This document shows positions 35,748 to 44,166 of a stretch of 64,000 bases of DNA, piece after piece. The stretch comes from Cypionkella sp. GTDB taxonomy: Bacteria > Pseudomonadota > Alphaproteobacteria > Rhodobacterales > Rhodobacteraceae. The position numbers and the translations under genes are program-made. Where the stretch lies: positions 1 to 64,000 of the forward strand of contig NZ_JAUSBA010000016.1 in assembly GCF_030652235.1 (NCBI RefSeq). Direction: 5' to 3'. The notes under the pieces were generated by a model. The model was not told the origin of the DNA. It worked only from the letters and a program-made list of their open reading frames with translations, and ran no database searches. How positions within the stretch are numbered: the first letter of the stretch is position 1; each line of letters starts with the position of its first letter.

Positions 35748-38527
35748 GCGCGCTCCCCCCCTTGCGGCACCACGCGCGGGATCGGAGCAAAGGCAGGTTC
35801 AGACTGCGCCTTTGCCCCCACCCGCTCAATCCGCACCCGCAGATCAAACCACGCCGCCTGCCCTGTCACCGGATCAGAGTTCGACAGCCGCGCGCCATCG
35901 CCCTTGTCTGGCAGCAGTTCCGAGATCAGGTGGTTCAGCAAGAACCCCGTTGTCGCCTCCGACGCGCCATCGTCAAGCGCCCAAGCCCCCTTGCGTTTGC
36001 CAATCGCATTCCACGTCCAAACCGTATTTTCGTTCAGCGCCGCCATATGCGCGACGGGCACGGTGATGCCGCCATTGGGCGAGATTACGCGGGCATAGTC
36101 GCCCTCGCTAAAACCATGTTCCGCCCATATTTTTGTTGGTAAATACAAATAGTTAGTCCCACGAATTTGCCGCAACCACGCGTTCTGACTGCCCCAGGAG
36201 TGATACATGTCCATCGGCCGCTGGGTGATCGCGTGGACAGGATAGCCCCAACCCGTCGCCTCCAGATCGCCAAACGGCGGATACCAGATCGGCAGCGGAT
36301 CCATCGCCTGTTTCAACCGCGCGCGCAGATGATCGGGCGGCTGGATCGGCCCCAGCCCTTCGGCGGCCATCTGGAATTTGCGCATAGGCTCCGACCAGAT
36401 CGAGAACAGATATGGCTGCGGGCTCTCATAGAACGAGGTTTTCACTGCCCAGTCCTGATAGGCCATATTCCACGGCTTGTAGAAGGCCCCCTCCTCCGGC
36501 ACATGGGCTTGATAAAACCCGCCATTTTCGATGTAGCGCGCCATCTGGTCGGGGTTGGCATCGCCGCGCCCTTCCGCCGTACCATCGCCGCGAAAGCCGA
36601 TCAGCGGCCCGACTCCGGGGCGGCGAATATGGTTCACGATGTAATCGGCGTAGTCCTTATACTTCGCCGTTCCGTCCGCGTTAACCATCGGCGCCAACCC
36701 CAACCGCGCGCCCAGATCCAGCAGCACCGATTGGAACGGCCGCACATCGCGGTCCGGCTCCACCACCGGCCAGCGGATTGAATCCCCCGCCGCATCCGGT
36801 TCCGAGATCGGACGGTCGAGCAGGCTGATACAATCGTGGCGTTCCAGATAGGTGGTATCCGGCAAGATCAGATCGGCATAAGCCACCATTTCCGACGCAT
36901 AAGCATCGGAATAGATGATCCGGGGGATGATGTATTCTCCATCCGGCGCTTTATCTGTCAGCATTTCCATGACCTTAGTCGAATTCATCGAAGAATTCCA
37001 CGCCATGTTGGCCATATACAAAAACAGCGTATCAATCTTGTAGGGATCACCGGCATGGGCATTTGGGATCAGCATATGCATCAGCCCATGCGCCGAAAAT
37101 GGGTTCTCCCACGTAAAGGCTTTGTCGATCCGCACAGGCGAGCCGTCTTCCTTCAGCGCCAGATTTTCCGGGCCGCGCACATAGCCCAAATGCGGCCCAG
37201 ACAACGGCTTGCCCGGAGCGGTAACAAAATGCGGCGTCGGATGCGCCTCCATCGGTTTCGGATAGGGCGGCTTTAGGCGGTAGCCACCCGGCACCTCGAC
37301 CGTGCCCAGAACGATCTGCAACAGATGCAAAGCGCGGGCGGTTTGAAAGCCGTTAGAATGGGCCGAAATCCCGCGCATGGCGTGAAACGACACAGGCCGC
37401 CCCGGCATGGTTGCATGGAAATCGCCACGAAAATCCGTCCAGGATTGCTTAATCTCAATCGCCTGCTCAAACGCCACATGCGCCAGTTCAGCAGCCAAAG
37501 CCCGGATACGATCCGCCGCAATGCCACAGCGCGCAGCAACCGCTTCGGGGGCATAGTCATCCGACAGATATTTCTCAGCCATATGCTGAAACACCGTCCG
37601 GTTGCCCTGATATGTCGCCCCCAGATCAGGCTGCACGCCTTTGCCATCCCAAGGCGCCGGCGCGCCGGTTCTGCGATCAATCACAAAGGGTTGGCTTTCG
37701 GCGTTCTTCGCGATCAGCCCTTTTTCCGGCCCATCTTCCACCACCAGCAACGGCGCATTGGTGTAGCGCGCGAGATACTCCAGATCGACCTTGCCCGCCT
37801 GCAACAAGCAATGGATCAGCGACAGGATCAGCAGCCCATCCGTCCCCGGTGTGATGCCCAGCCAGTCATCGGCCACAGCATTATACCCGGTGCGAATAGG
37901 GTTAACGCCAATCACCCGCGCGCCGCGCGCCTTCAGCTTGCCCAGCCCGATTTTGATCGGGTTGCTGTCATGATCTTCCGCCACCCCAAACAGCACGAAC
38001 AGCTTGGTGCGCTCCCAATCCGGCGCGCCAAACTCCCAGAACGCACCGCCGATGGTGTAAATCCCGCCCGCCGCCATGTTCACCGAACAAAACCCACCAT
38101 GCGCCGCATAATTCGGCGTGCCAAACGCCTGCGCCCACCAACCGGTAAAGCTTTGCGACTGATCGCGCCCGGTGAAAAACGCCAGCTTTTCGGGGGCTGT
38201 TTCGCGCAATGGCTTCATCCAGGACACCGCCAAAGCCAAAGCCTCATCCCAGGAAATCTCCTCAAACGCGCCGGACCCACGCGGCCCCACCCGCTTCAAC
38301 GGCGCGCGCAGCCGCGACGGCGCCGTCACCTGCATGATACCGCTCGCGCCCTTGGCACAGAGCACGCCCTTGTTGATCGGATGGTCGCGATTGCCCTCGA
38401 TATAGCTGACCCGGCCCTCTTTCAGATGCACATTGATGCCGCAGCGGCAGGCGCACATATAGCAGGTGGTCTTGCGGATTTCGTCCGAAACCGGGGGCGA
38501 GGTGTCAATCTTCGGCTGAACTCTCAT
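35744..38527 (-). CDS. soeA: Sulfite dehydrogenase molybdopterin subunit SoeA
   Basis: A 927-residue molybdopterin-guanine-dinucleotide oxidoreductase. The N-terminal [4Fe-4S] motif is Cys22-x2-Cys25-x3-Cys29 with a fourth Cys in GVLCAKG. There is no twin-arginine signal, so the enzyme is cytoplasmic, unlike periplasmic DMSO or thiosulfate reductases. Cytoplasmic SoeABC oxidises sulfite to sulfate with electrons to quinone, and roseobacters use it for the sulfite released by Xsc. Placement 150 bp behind ackA in the taurine run supports this. Polysulfide or thiosulfate reduction is a less likely alternative. Confidence 0.8.
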   Translation of the reverse strand: MRVQPKIDTSPPVSDEIRKTTCYMCACRCGINVHLKEGRVSYIEGNRDHPINKGVLCAKGASGIMQVTAPSRLRAPLKRVGPRGSGAFEEISWDEALALAVSWMKPLRETAPEKLAFFTGRDQSQSFTGWWAQAFGTPNYAAHGGFCSVNMAAGGIYTIGGAFWEFGAPDWERTKLFVLFGVAEDHDSNPIKIGLGKLKARGARVIGVNPIRTGYNAVADDWLGITPGTDGLLILSLIHCLLQAGKVDLEYLARYTNAPLLVVEDGPEKGLIAKNAESQPFVIDRRTGAPAPWDGKGVQPDLGATYQGNRTVFQHMAEKYLSDDYAPEAVAARCGIAADRIRALAAELAHVAFEQAIEIKQSWTDFRGDFHATMPGRPVSFHAMRGISAHSNGFQTARALHLLQIVLGTVEVPGGYRLKPPYPKPMEAHPTPHFVTAPGKPLSGPHLGYVRGPENLALKEDGSPVRIDKAFTWENPFSAHGLMHMLIPNAHAGDPYKIDTLFLYMANMAWNSSMNSTKVMEMLTDKAPDGEYIIPRIIYSDAYASEMVAYADLILPDTTYLERHDCISLLDRPISEPDAAGDSIRWPVVEPDRDVRPFQSVLLDLGARLGLAPMVNADGTAKYKDYADYIVNHIRRPGVGPLIGFRGDGTAEGRGDANPDQMARYIENGGFYQAHVPEEGAFYKPWNMAYQDWAVKTSFYESPQPYLFSIWSEPMRKFQMAAEGLGPIQPPDHLRARLKQAMDPLPIWYPPFGDLEATGWGYPVHAITQRPMDMYHSWGSQNAWLRQIRGTNYLYLPTKIWAEHGFSEGDYARVISPNGGITVPVAHMAALNENTVWTWNAIGKRKGAWALDDGASEATTGFLLNHLISELLPDKGDGARLSNSDPVTGQAAWFDLRVRIERVGAKAQSEPAFAPIPRVVPQGGERA

Positions 38528-38677
38528 CTTCCCCCCTTACGTCTGACCGTCAATCTGGACGGAAGCTTTTCGCCAAACAAGCCTGATTGCGACACACCGT
38601 TGCGACATTCACCGCAATCTCGGAAAAACTTCCGCCCCAGTGCCGGAAACCCAGAAAAACCCACGCGCGCCATACGC

Positions 38678-39748
38678 TTACAAACCAACCCCCAGCAGCG
38701 CCAAAGCCTCGGTCGCGATCGAACGCTCCTCCTCGGCAGGCACGATATGCACGGGAACATTGCCAGCCCAAGCCAAGCCCGCCACAATCCGCCCGCGTAC
38801 AAAAGCGTCATTCTCGCCAATCCCGCCGGTGAAGGCGATACCGTCTAGCCCGCCCATCGCCGCGATCATGTTGCCTGCATGTCGCACCGCCCAATAGCAG
38901 AAATGCTCCACCGCAAACGCCGCCTCTGGCGTCCCCGCCGCGTGCAAGGCCCGCATATCGCTATGGCCACCCAACGCCAGCAGACCGCTTTCGCGGTTCA
39001 AAATCCGCCCAGCGCCCGCAACGCCATGCAACTCGGCCAGCCGCAAAACCGCATTGCCATCAATGCCGCCCGTCCGCGTGCCCATAGTGATGCCATCCAG
39101 CGGCGAATAGCCCATTGTCGTCGCCACCGACACGCCCGCCTTGATCGCGCACAGCGAGGCCCCGTTGCCCAGATGCAGCGCCAGCAATCGCTCGGGCAGC
39201 GCCTCCAAACCCCGCAAATGCCGCACCAAACCGCCATAACTGATGCCATGAAAGCCATAGCGCCGCAGCCCGCGCGCCCGCTCCGCCAAAGGCAAAGCAT
39301 AAGTCACCGCCACCTCTGGGTTCGTGCTGTGAAACGCCGTATCAAAGCTGACATACTGCGGCAGATCGGGCGCCAAGGCCTGCAAAGCGAGAATAGCGGT
39401 CAGATTGCCGGGGTTGTGCAACGGGGCCAGCGGCACACACGCCTCAATCCCTGCAATCACCGCAGCCGTCACCCGCGCAGGCCGCACCAAAGCCTCGCCG
39501 CCATGTACCACGCGGTGCGCCGCCGCCGTCAGATCCGCCAGCGCCACGCCCTGCGCCGCCATCGCCTCAAACGCCAGCGCCAATGCCGCCTGATGATCCG
39601 CCGCTGCACAATCGCGATCCACCGCGCCAAGGCGCAGGCACCCCACGCCACCAATCTCGGTAACAGACCCAGCCAGAATCTGCCGCAAACCACCGTCAAA
39701 CACCGCCAGCTTGACCGAGGATGACCCGGCATTGACCACCAGCAACAT
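38678..39748 (-). CDS. ackA: Acetate kinase AckA
   Basis: Acetate kinase, 356 residues: acetyl phosphate + ADP gives acetate + ATP. It begins LLVVNAGSSSVKLAVFDGG and contains VSFDTAFHST, YGFHGISYGG, LALHLGNGASLCAI and FTGGIGEND, all family signatures. It is about 40 residues shorter than the E. coli enzyme. Position next to xsc indicates that acetyl phosphate from sulfoacetaldehyde is used for ATP. No pta gene is present in the window, unlike many taurine loci. It directly abuts tauE. Confidence 0.92.
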   Translation of the reverse strand: MLLVVNAGSSSVKLAVFDGGLRQILAGSVTEIGGVGCLRLGAVDRDCAAADHQAALALAFEAMAAQGVALADLTAAAHRVVHGGEALVRPARVTAAVIAGIEACVPLAPLHNPGNLTAILALQALAPDLPQYVSFDTAFHSTNPEVAVTYALPLAERARGLRRYGFHGISYGGLVRHLRGLEALPERLLALHLGNGASLCAIKAGVSVATTMGYSPLDGITMGTRTGGIDGNAVLRLAELHGVAGAGRILNRESGLLALGGHSDMRALHAAGTPEAAFAVEHFCYWAVRHAGNMIAAMGGLDGIAFTGGIGENDAFVRGRIVAGLAWAGNVPVHIVPAEEERSIATEALALLGVGL

Positions 39749-40492
39749 CTAAAGCACCGCCTTGATCAGCCCCATCACCGCCAGCCCACCCAGCAGCAAA
39801 ATCGCAAAACGGCGAAAATCCTGCGGATCGGTGTGCAAAAAATGCCGCGATCCCAGCCAATTGCCCAGAAACGTCAGTGGCAAAGCCACCAATGACGCCG
39901 ACAATGTATCCCATGTCACCAGCCCGTGCCACCAATACAAAGGTGCCGAATAGATATCCAGCAGCGGGAAAAACGCGATCAACGTGGCGCGAAACGTCGC
40001 CGCCTGCATTGGTTGTGCTGCAAAGAAAGCCGCCACCGGCAAGCCCCCCATCCCCGGCGCATTGGCCAGACCCGAAACCACGCCAACCGCCAGATTACCC
40101 GCGCCGCGCACCTCAGACCTCAGCCGCCAGCCCGCCAGCAACACGCAACACATCACTAGGATATAGACCGAGATCGCCGCCCGCGCCGCTTCTTCACTGA
40201 TCCCGGTCAACGCCCACAGCCCCAGCGGCAGGCCCACGGCCGCCCCCGCCAGCATCAGCCAAACCCTGCGCCAATCGACATCGCCGCCGATGCCGCGCGC
40301 GGCTTGCAGGCTCATCGCGGTCTCTAGGATCACCACCACCGCCACGAAATGCAGCGGATTGGTGACCACGCCCGAGGCCGCAATCACCATCGCCGAATAG
40401 CCAAAGCCAGAATAGCCCCGGATGAAAGCCGCGACCAGAATGGCGCAACCCATCCAGATCGAGGCACCCAGCCCCAGCTCAAACGGCATCAA
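39749..40492 (-). CDS. tauE: Sulfite exporter TauE/TauZ (TSUP family)
   Basis: A 247-residue membrane protein of the TauE/SafE (TSUP) family with about eight hydrophobic segments and the internal pseudo-repeat typical of the family (FIRGYSGFGYSAMV near the start). Such proteins next to xsc are proposed to export sulfite from taurine degradation. Here both an exporter and a sulfite dehydrogenase are encoded, giving two ways to dispose of toxic sulfite. It overlaps xsc by 4 bp and abuts ackA. Confidence 0.85.
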   Translation of the reverse strand: MMPFELGLGASIWMGCAILVAAFIRGYSGFGYSAMVIAASGVVTNPLHFVAVVVILETAMSLQAARGIGGDVDWRRVWLMLAGAAVGLPLGLWALTGISEEAARAAISVYILVMCCVLLAGWRLRSEVRGAGNLAVGVVSGLANAPGMGGLPVAAFFAAQPMQAATFRATLIAFFPLLDIYSAPLYWWHGLVTWDTLSASLVALPLTFLGNWLGSRHFLHTDPQDFRRFAILLLGGLAVMGLIKAVL

Positions 40493-42261
40493 ACCACCTG
40501 CTTGCGCATATCAGAGGCAGAAATCCCCGCCACCGCCACCGGCTTTTTCATCGCATCGCGGCGGAACGGCTCACCCAGTTCCTGATTGATCATCGCCTCA
40601 ATCAGTGTGGTCTTGCCCGCCTTCTGGTCGATGATCGCTTGGCGCAATGCCGCCGTCAGCTCGTCCATAGTTCGCGCCACAACGCCTTGCAGCCCGCAAG
40701 CCTTTGCAATCCCAGCATAAGACACCTGCGTGTCCAACTCGGTGCCGACAAAGTTATCGTCATACCACAGGGTCGAGTTGCGCTTCTCCGCGCCCCACTG
40801 GTAATTGCGGAACACCACTTGAGTGATCGCAGGCCATTCGCCCCGGCCAATCGCGGTCAATTCGGTCACCGCAATGCCAAACGCCCCATCACCCGAAAAG
40901 CCCACCACCGGCACATCCGGGCAACCGATTTTCGCGCCCACCACCGCAGGCAAACCGTAGCCACACGGCCCGAACAGCCCCGGAGCCAGATATTTTCGCC
41001 CTTGCTCAAACGTCGGATAAGCGTTGCCAATCGCGCAGTTGTTGCCAATGTCCGAAGAAATAATCGCCTCTTTCGGCAAAGCGGCCTGTATAGCCCGCCA
41101 CGCCATCCGGGGGCTCATCCAGTTTGGCTTGTCCGCCCGCGCACGGCTGTTCCATGTGGTGCCCGCGTCGTCGTCCTCATGATCCATCGAGGACAAAGCC
41201 TGCGCCCAAGCGGATTTGGTCTGTGCGATCTTGGCTTTGCGTTCGCTGCGCCCATGGTCACCAGCGGTAGAGGCCAACCGCGCCAAAACCGCCTCGGCGA
41301 CCTTTTTCGAGTCGCCGACAATGCCAACAGTCACCTTCTTCGTTAACCCGATCCGATCAGGGTTAATATCGACTTGGATGATCTTGGCCTGTTTAGGCCA
41401 ATAGTCCAGCGCGTATCCGGGAAGCGTTGAAAACGGATTCAATCGGGTACCCAGACAGAATACCACATCCGCCGCAGAAATCAACTCCATTGCCGCCTTG
41501 CTGCCATTGTAGCCCAAAGGCCCGGCAAACAGCGGGTGGCTGCCCGGAAATGCATCGTTATGCTGATAGCCCACACAGACCGGCGCATCCAACCGCTCGG
41601 CCAATGCCATGCTTGCCGGAATTGCCCCGCCCAGCACCACGCCCGCGCCGTTCAGGATCACCGGAAACTTCGCCGACGACAGCAATTCCGCAGCCGCATG
41701 AACAGCCGCCTCGCCACCCGAAGGCCGCTCAAATTCGACAATCGCGGGCAGATCAATGTCGATCACCTGCGTCCAGTAATCGCGCGGCATGTTGATTTGC
41801 GCAGGCGCGCTCAAACGCTTGGCGTTGATGATCACCCGGTTCAGCACCTCTGCCACGCGGGAAGGATCACGCACTTCTTCCTGATAGGCGACCATATCGG
41901 CGAACAAAGCCATCTGTTCCACCTCTTGGAACCCGCCCATCCCAATGGTCTTATTCGCCGCCTGCGGTGTCACCAACACCAAGGGCGTGTGGTTCCAATA
42001 GGCCGTCTTCACCGCCGTCACAAAGTTGGTAATCCCCGGCCCATTCTGCGCAATCATCATGCTCATCTTGCCGGTGGCCCGCGTGTAGCCATCCGCCATC
42101 ATCCCGCCCGAGCCTTCATGCGCACAGTCCCAAAAGGTAATTCCCGCGCGCGGAAACAGATCGGAAATCGGCATGAACGCCGAGCCGATGATGCCAAACG
42201 CATGCTCAATCCCATGCATTTGCAGCACTTTGACAAAGGCTTCTTCCGTGGTCATCCGCAT
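40489..42261 (-). CDS. xsc: Sulfoacetaldehyde acetyltransferase Xsc
   Basis: A 590-residue thiamine-diphosphate enzyme converting sulfoacetaldehyde + phosphate to acetyl phosphate + sulfite. Length and sequence match Xsc. The N-terminal Pyr domain starts MTTEEAFVKVLQMHGIEHAFGIIGSAFMP-like (shown only in part), the central domain has FCLGTRLNPF, and the C-terminal domain has the cofactor motif GFSGDGAFGIAVTELTA and the NYQWGAEKRN segment. First gene of the run xsc-tauE-ackA-soeABC. I found no TauR-type box directly upstream, so its promoter control is unclear. Confidence 0.95.
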   Translation of the reverse strand: MRMTTEEAFVKVLQMHGIEHAFGIIGSAFMPISDLFPRAGITFWDCAHEGSGGMMADGYTRATGKMSMMIAQNGPGITNFVTAVKTAYWNHTPLVLVTPQAANKTIGMGGFQEVEQMALFADMVAYQEEVRDPSRVAEVLNRVIINAKRLSAPAQINMPRDYWTQVIDIDLPAIVEFERPSGGEAAVHAAAELLSSAKFPVILNGAGVVLGGAIPASMALAERLDAPVCVGYQHNDAFPGSHPLFAGPLGYNGSKAAMELISAADVVFCLGTRLNPFSTLPGYALDYWPKQAKIIQVDINPDRIGLTKKVTVGIVGDSKKVAEAVLARLASTAGDHGRSERKAKIAQTKSAWAQALSSMDHEDDDAGTTWNSRARADKPNWMSPRMAWRAIQAALPKEAIISSDIGNNCAIGNAYPTFEQGRKYLAPGLFGPCGYGLPAVVGAKIGCPDVPVVGFSGDGAFGIAVTELTAIGRGEWPAITQVVFRNYQWGAEKRNSTLWYDDNFVGTELDTQVSYAGIAKACGLQGVVARTMDELTAALRQAIIDQKAGKTTLIEAMINQELGEPFRRDAMKKPVAVAGISASDMRKQVV

Positions 42262-42360
42262 CGGCTTGCTCCTGAAATTCCGTGGTTAAATCTGTTCTAT
42301 CCCTCTGCCCAAGCCTGCCTTAGGGCCAGAGCCTCCCCCGTCATAAGGCCAGTTCTCCAA

Positions 42361-42386
42361 TTTCATCTTGGCGAAAATACTCCGGG
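42361..42386 (-). repeat. Short 3'-end repeat, divergent copy
   Basis: On the minus strand this stretch reads CCGGAGTATTTTCGCC then AAGATGAAA, a variant of the GGAGTATTT element found exactly at 30767-30785 and 44002-44020. It lies behind the tauR stop and before xsc, again a 3'-end position. Confidence 0.4.
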
Positions 42387-42458
42387 TGCCGATTGAGTCT
42401 GCCATTGGTTCAAAGACCCAATCGGCGGGGGCCGGCCCCGGCGGCCGGCTCCAAGCCC

Positions 42459-43919
42459 CTACATCCCCCGAATAGCCCGCCCAATCCGCGCAATCCCCTC
42501 AGGTATCTTTGCTGGAGAAATCGAGGAATACCCCAGCCGATAGAAATTCCGTGGCGCCTGAGCCGGATCAAAAAACGCCCGCCCCGGCTCGATCAACACG
42601 CCTTCCGCCCGCAACCCTTCGGCCAAAACCTCGGCGTCCACCCCAGCAGGCGCGCGCATCCAGAAACTCGATCCGCCAAAGCCGCCCTGCCCGGCCACCG
42701 CCAAGCCATTGTCGCGAATGGCTTCTTCCATCACCTGCCGACGCCTGCGATAGGCATTTCGCATCCGGTTGATCAACGCATCATAATGCCCAAGGCTTAG
42801 AAAATATGCCACCGTGCGCTGAATATGCCCCGGCGGATGCCGCAGCATCATCAGCCGCAACGCCCGCGCCTCGCGGATAAAACTCGCAGGCCCCACCAGA
42901 TAGCCGAGCCGCATCCCCGGAAACACAGACTTGGAAAACGACCCCGCATAGATCACCCGCCCCTCGCTATCCAAAGACTTCAAGGCGGGTGACACCGGCT
43001 TCAGAAACGACATCTCAAACTCGTAATCATCCTCCACAATTACGAAATCCTCGCGCGACGCCGCCTCCAACAGGGCCAGTCGCCGCTCAAGCGGCATCGT
43101 CGCATTGGTCGGGCATTGATGGCTGGCGGTGGTGAACACCACATCCACCCCTTTCGGCAAACGGTCCGGCGGCAACCCATCGGCATCGACATCGACTGAG
43201 ATCACCTCCGTTCCCGAAGGCTCCAACACCCCGCGTAGGCCGGAGTATCCCGGATTCTCCACCACCGCCCGCCGCCCCGGCCCAAGCAGGGTCGCGACTG
43301 TGATCCACAGCGCGTTCTGCGCCCCCAAGGTCAGCAACACCTCATCCTCGCGCGCCGCAATGCCGCGCCGGGGCAGGATCGAACGCAACAGATGCTCGAT
43401 CAAAAGCGGATCATCGCGGTCGTACATATCGCTTGTCAGCGCCGCAAAATCCTTTCGCCCCAGCGCGCGCAAAGCACAAAGCCGCCAGTTCTGATGATCA
43501 AACAAACTCGCATCTGCTTGGCCATAAATGAACGGATAAGCATAATTTTCCCAATCCAGCGGCCGCTTTACCGTGGCGAGATCAGAAAACCGCCGCCCCG
43601 TCAGCCGCGCAAAATCGACGCCCTCAGCCCGCGGTGCCCGCGCCTGCAACTCCGGCGCGCGCGGCGCGTTTTCAGAGATGAAATACCCCGACCGCCCCCG
43701 CGCCATCAGATAGTCCGCACTGACCAGCTCAGCATAAGACAAAGTCACCGTGATCCGCGAAATCCCCAAATGCTCCGCCAGACCCCGAGACGACGGCATC
43801 TTCTGCCCGGCGCGAAACCGGCCCGACAACACGCCTTCCGTCACCATCTGCCGGATACGTTGCTGCAAAGTGCCGCGTACGGCAGGTGGCAGCACAAAGG
43901 CTTCAGCGGGGATCGACAT
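42459..43919 (-). CDS. tauR: MocR/PdxR-type transcriptional regulator TauR
   Basis: A 486-residue MocR regulator. The N-terminal GntR winged helix spans about 15-80 (MPSSRGLAEHLGISRITVTL), joined to a fold-type-I aminotransferase domain with the PLP-Lys region YAGSFSKSVFPGMRLGYLV. In Rhodobacter capsulatus, TauR of this type activates taurine genes. Two matching CTGGAC-type boxes precede tpa and one precedes tauR itself. It sits between tpa and xsc on the same strand, not divergent as in many relatives. Confidence 0.88.
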   Translation of the reverse strand: MSIPAEAFVLPPAVRGTLQQRIRQMVTEGVLSGRFRAGQKMPSSRGLAEHLGISRITVTLSYAELVSADYLMARGRSGYFISENAPRAPELQARAPRAEGVDFARLTGRRFSDLATVKRPLDWENYAYPFIYGQADASLFDHQNWRLCALRALGRKDFAALTSDMYDRDDPLLIEHLLRSILPRRGIAAREDEVLLTLGAQNALWITVATLLGPGRRAVVENPGYSGLRGVLEPSGTEVISVDVDADGLPPDRLPKGVDVVFTTASHQCPTNATMPLERRLALLEAASREDFVIVEDDYEFEMSFLKPVSPALKSLDSEGRVIYAGSFSKSVFPGMRLGYLVGPASFIREARALRLMMLRHPPGHIQRTVAYFLSLGHYDALINRMRNAYRRRRQVMEEAIRDNGLAVAGQGGFGGSSFWMRAPAGVDAEVLAEGLRAEGVLIEPGRAFFDPAQAPRNFYRLGYSSISPAKIPEGIARIGRAIRGM

Positions 43920-43943
43920 TCTGGCCTCATTTCGGCGGCATTG

Positions 43944-43953
43944 CTGGACTTAT
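43944..43953 (+). promoter_or_regulatory. TauR-type box upstream of tauR
   Basis: CTGGACTTAT on the plus strand, 25-34 bp before the tauR ATG. It is identical to one of the two boxes before tpa. Its closeness to the start suggests autorepression or a very short leader. No clear second copy was found beside it. Confidence 0.5.
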
Positions 43954-44001
43954 AGGCCCGCGACCCTAGGGCAAAGTCAAGCGCTCTGGGCCACCCGAAG
44001 G

Positions 44002-44020
44002 GCCTCCGGCGGGAGTATTT
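44002..44020 (+). repeat. Short 3'-end repeat, copy 2
   Basis: GCCTCCGGCGGGAGTATTT on the plus strand, a 19-base exact match to the complement of 30767-30785. It directly adjoins the intrinsic terminator of tpa. Its last eight bases, GAGTATTT, pair with AAATACTC at 44057-44064, so the element lengthens the terminator stem. Confidence 0.5.
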
Positions 44021-44021
44021 C

Positions 44022-44054
44022 AAAAAAGAGCAACTGCAAGGGAATTGCTCTTTT
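44022..44054 (-). terminator. Intrinsic terminator of tpa
   Basis: On the minus strand AAAAGAGCAA (complement of 44045-44054) pairs with TTGCTCTTTT across an 11-nt loop, and the descending arm ends in six T. It lies about 115 bp behind the tpa stop. A classic Rho-independent form; the A/T symmetry means it could also act on plus-strand transcripts. Confidence 0.75.
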
Positions 44055-44166
44055 CTAAATACTCAATTCTGCGCCGCAACCCGCGCGGCACGCCCAAGAA
44101 AAACCCCGCGCCAGTCAAGGCACGGGCTCAATCAGAAAGCACAAATTTTAGATAAATCCGCAGGAT

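Noticed and set aside
38551-38565. CTGGAC sequence before soeA as a TauR box
   Set aside because: Only the first six bases match and there is no second repeat at two-turn spacing.
37325-38848. 507-codon open plus-strand frame over soeA
   Set aside because: Antisense to soeA with no recognisable fold and no ribosome site.
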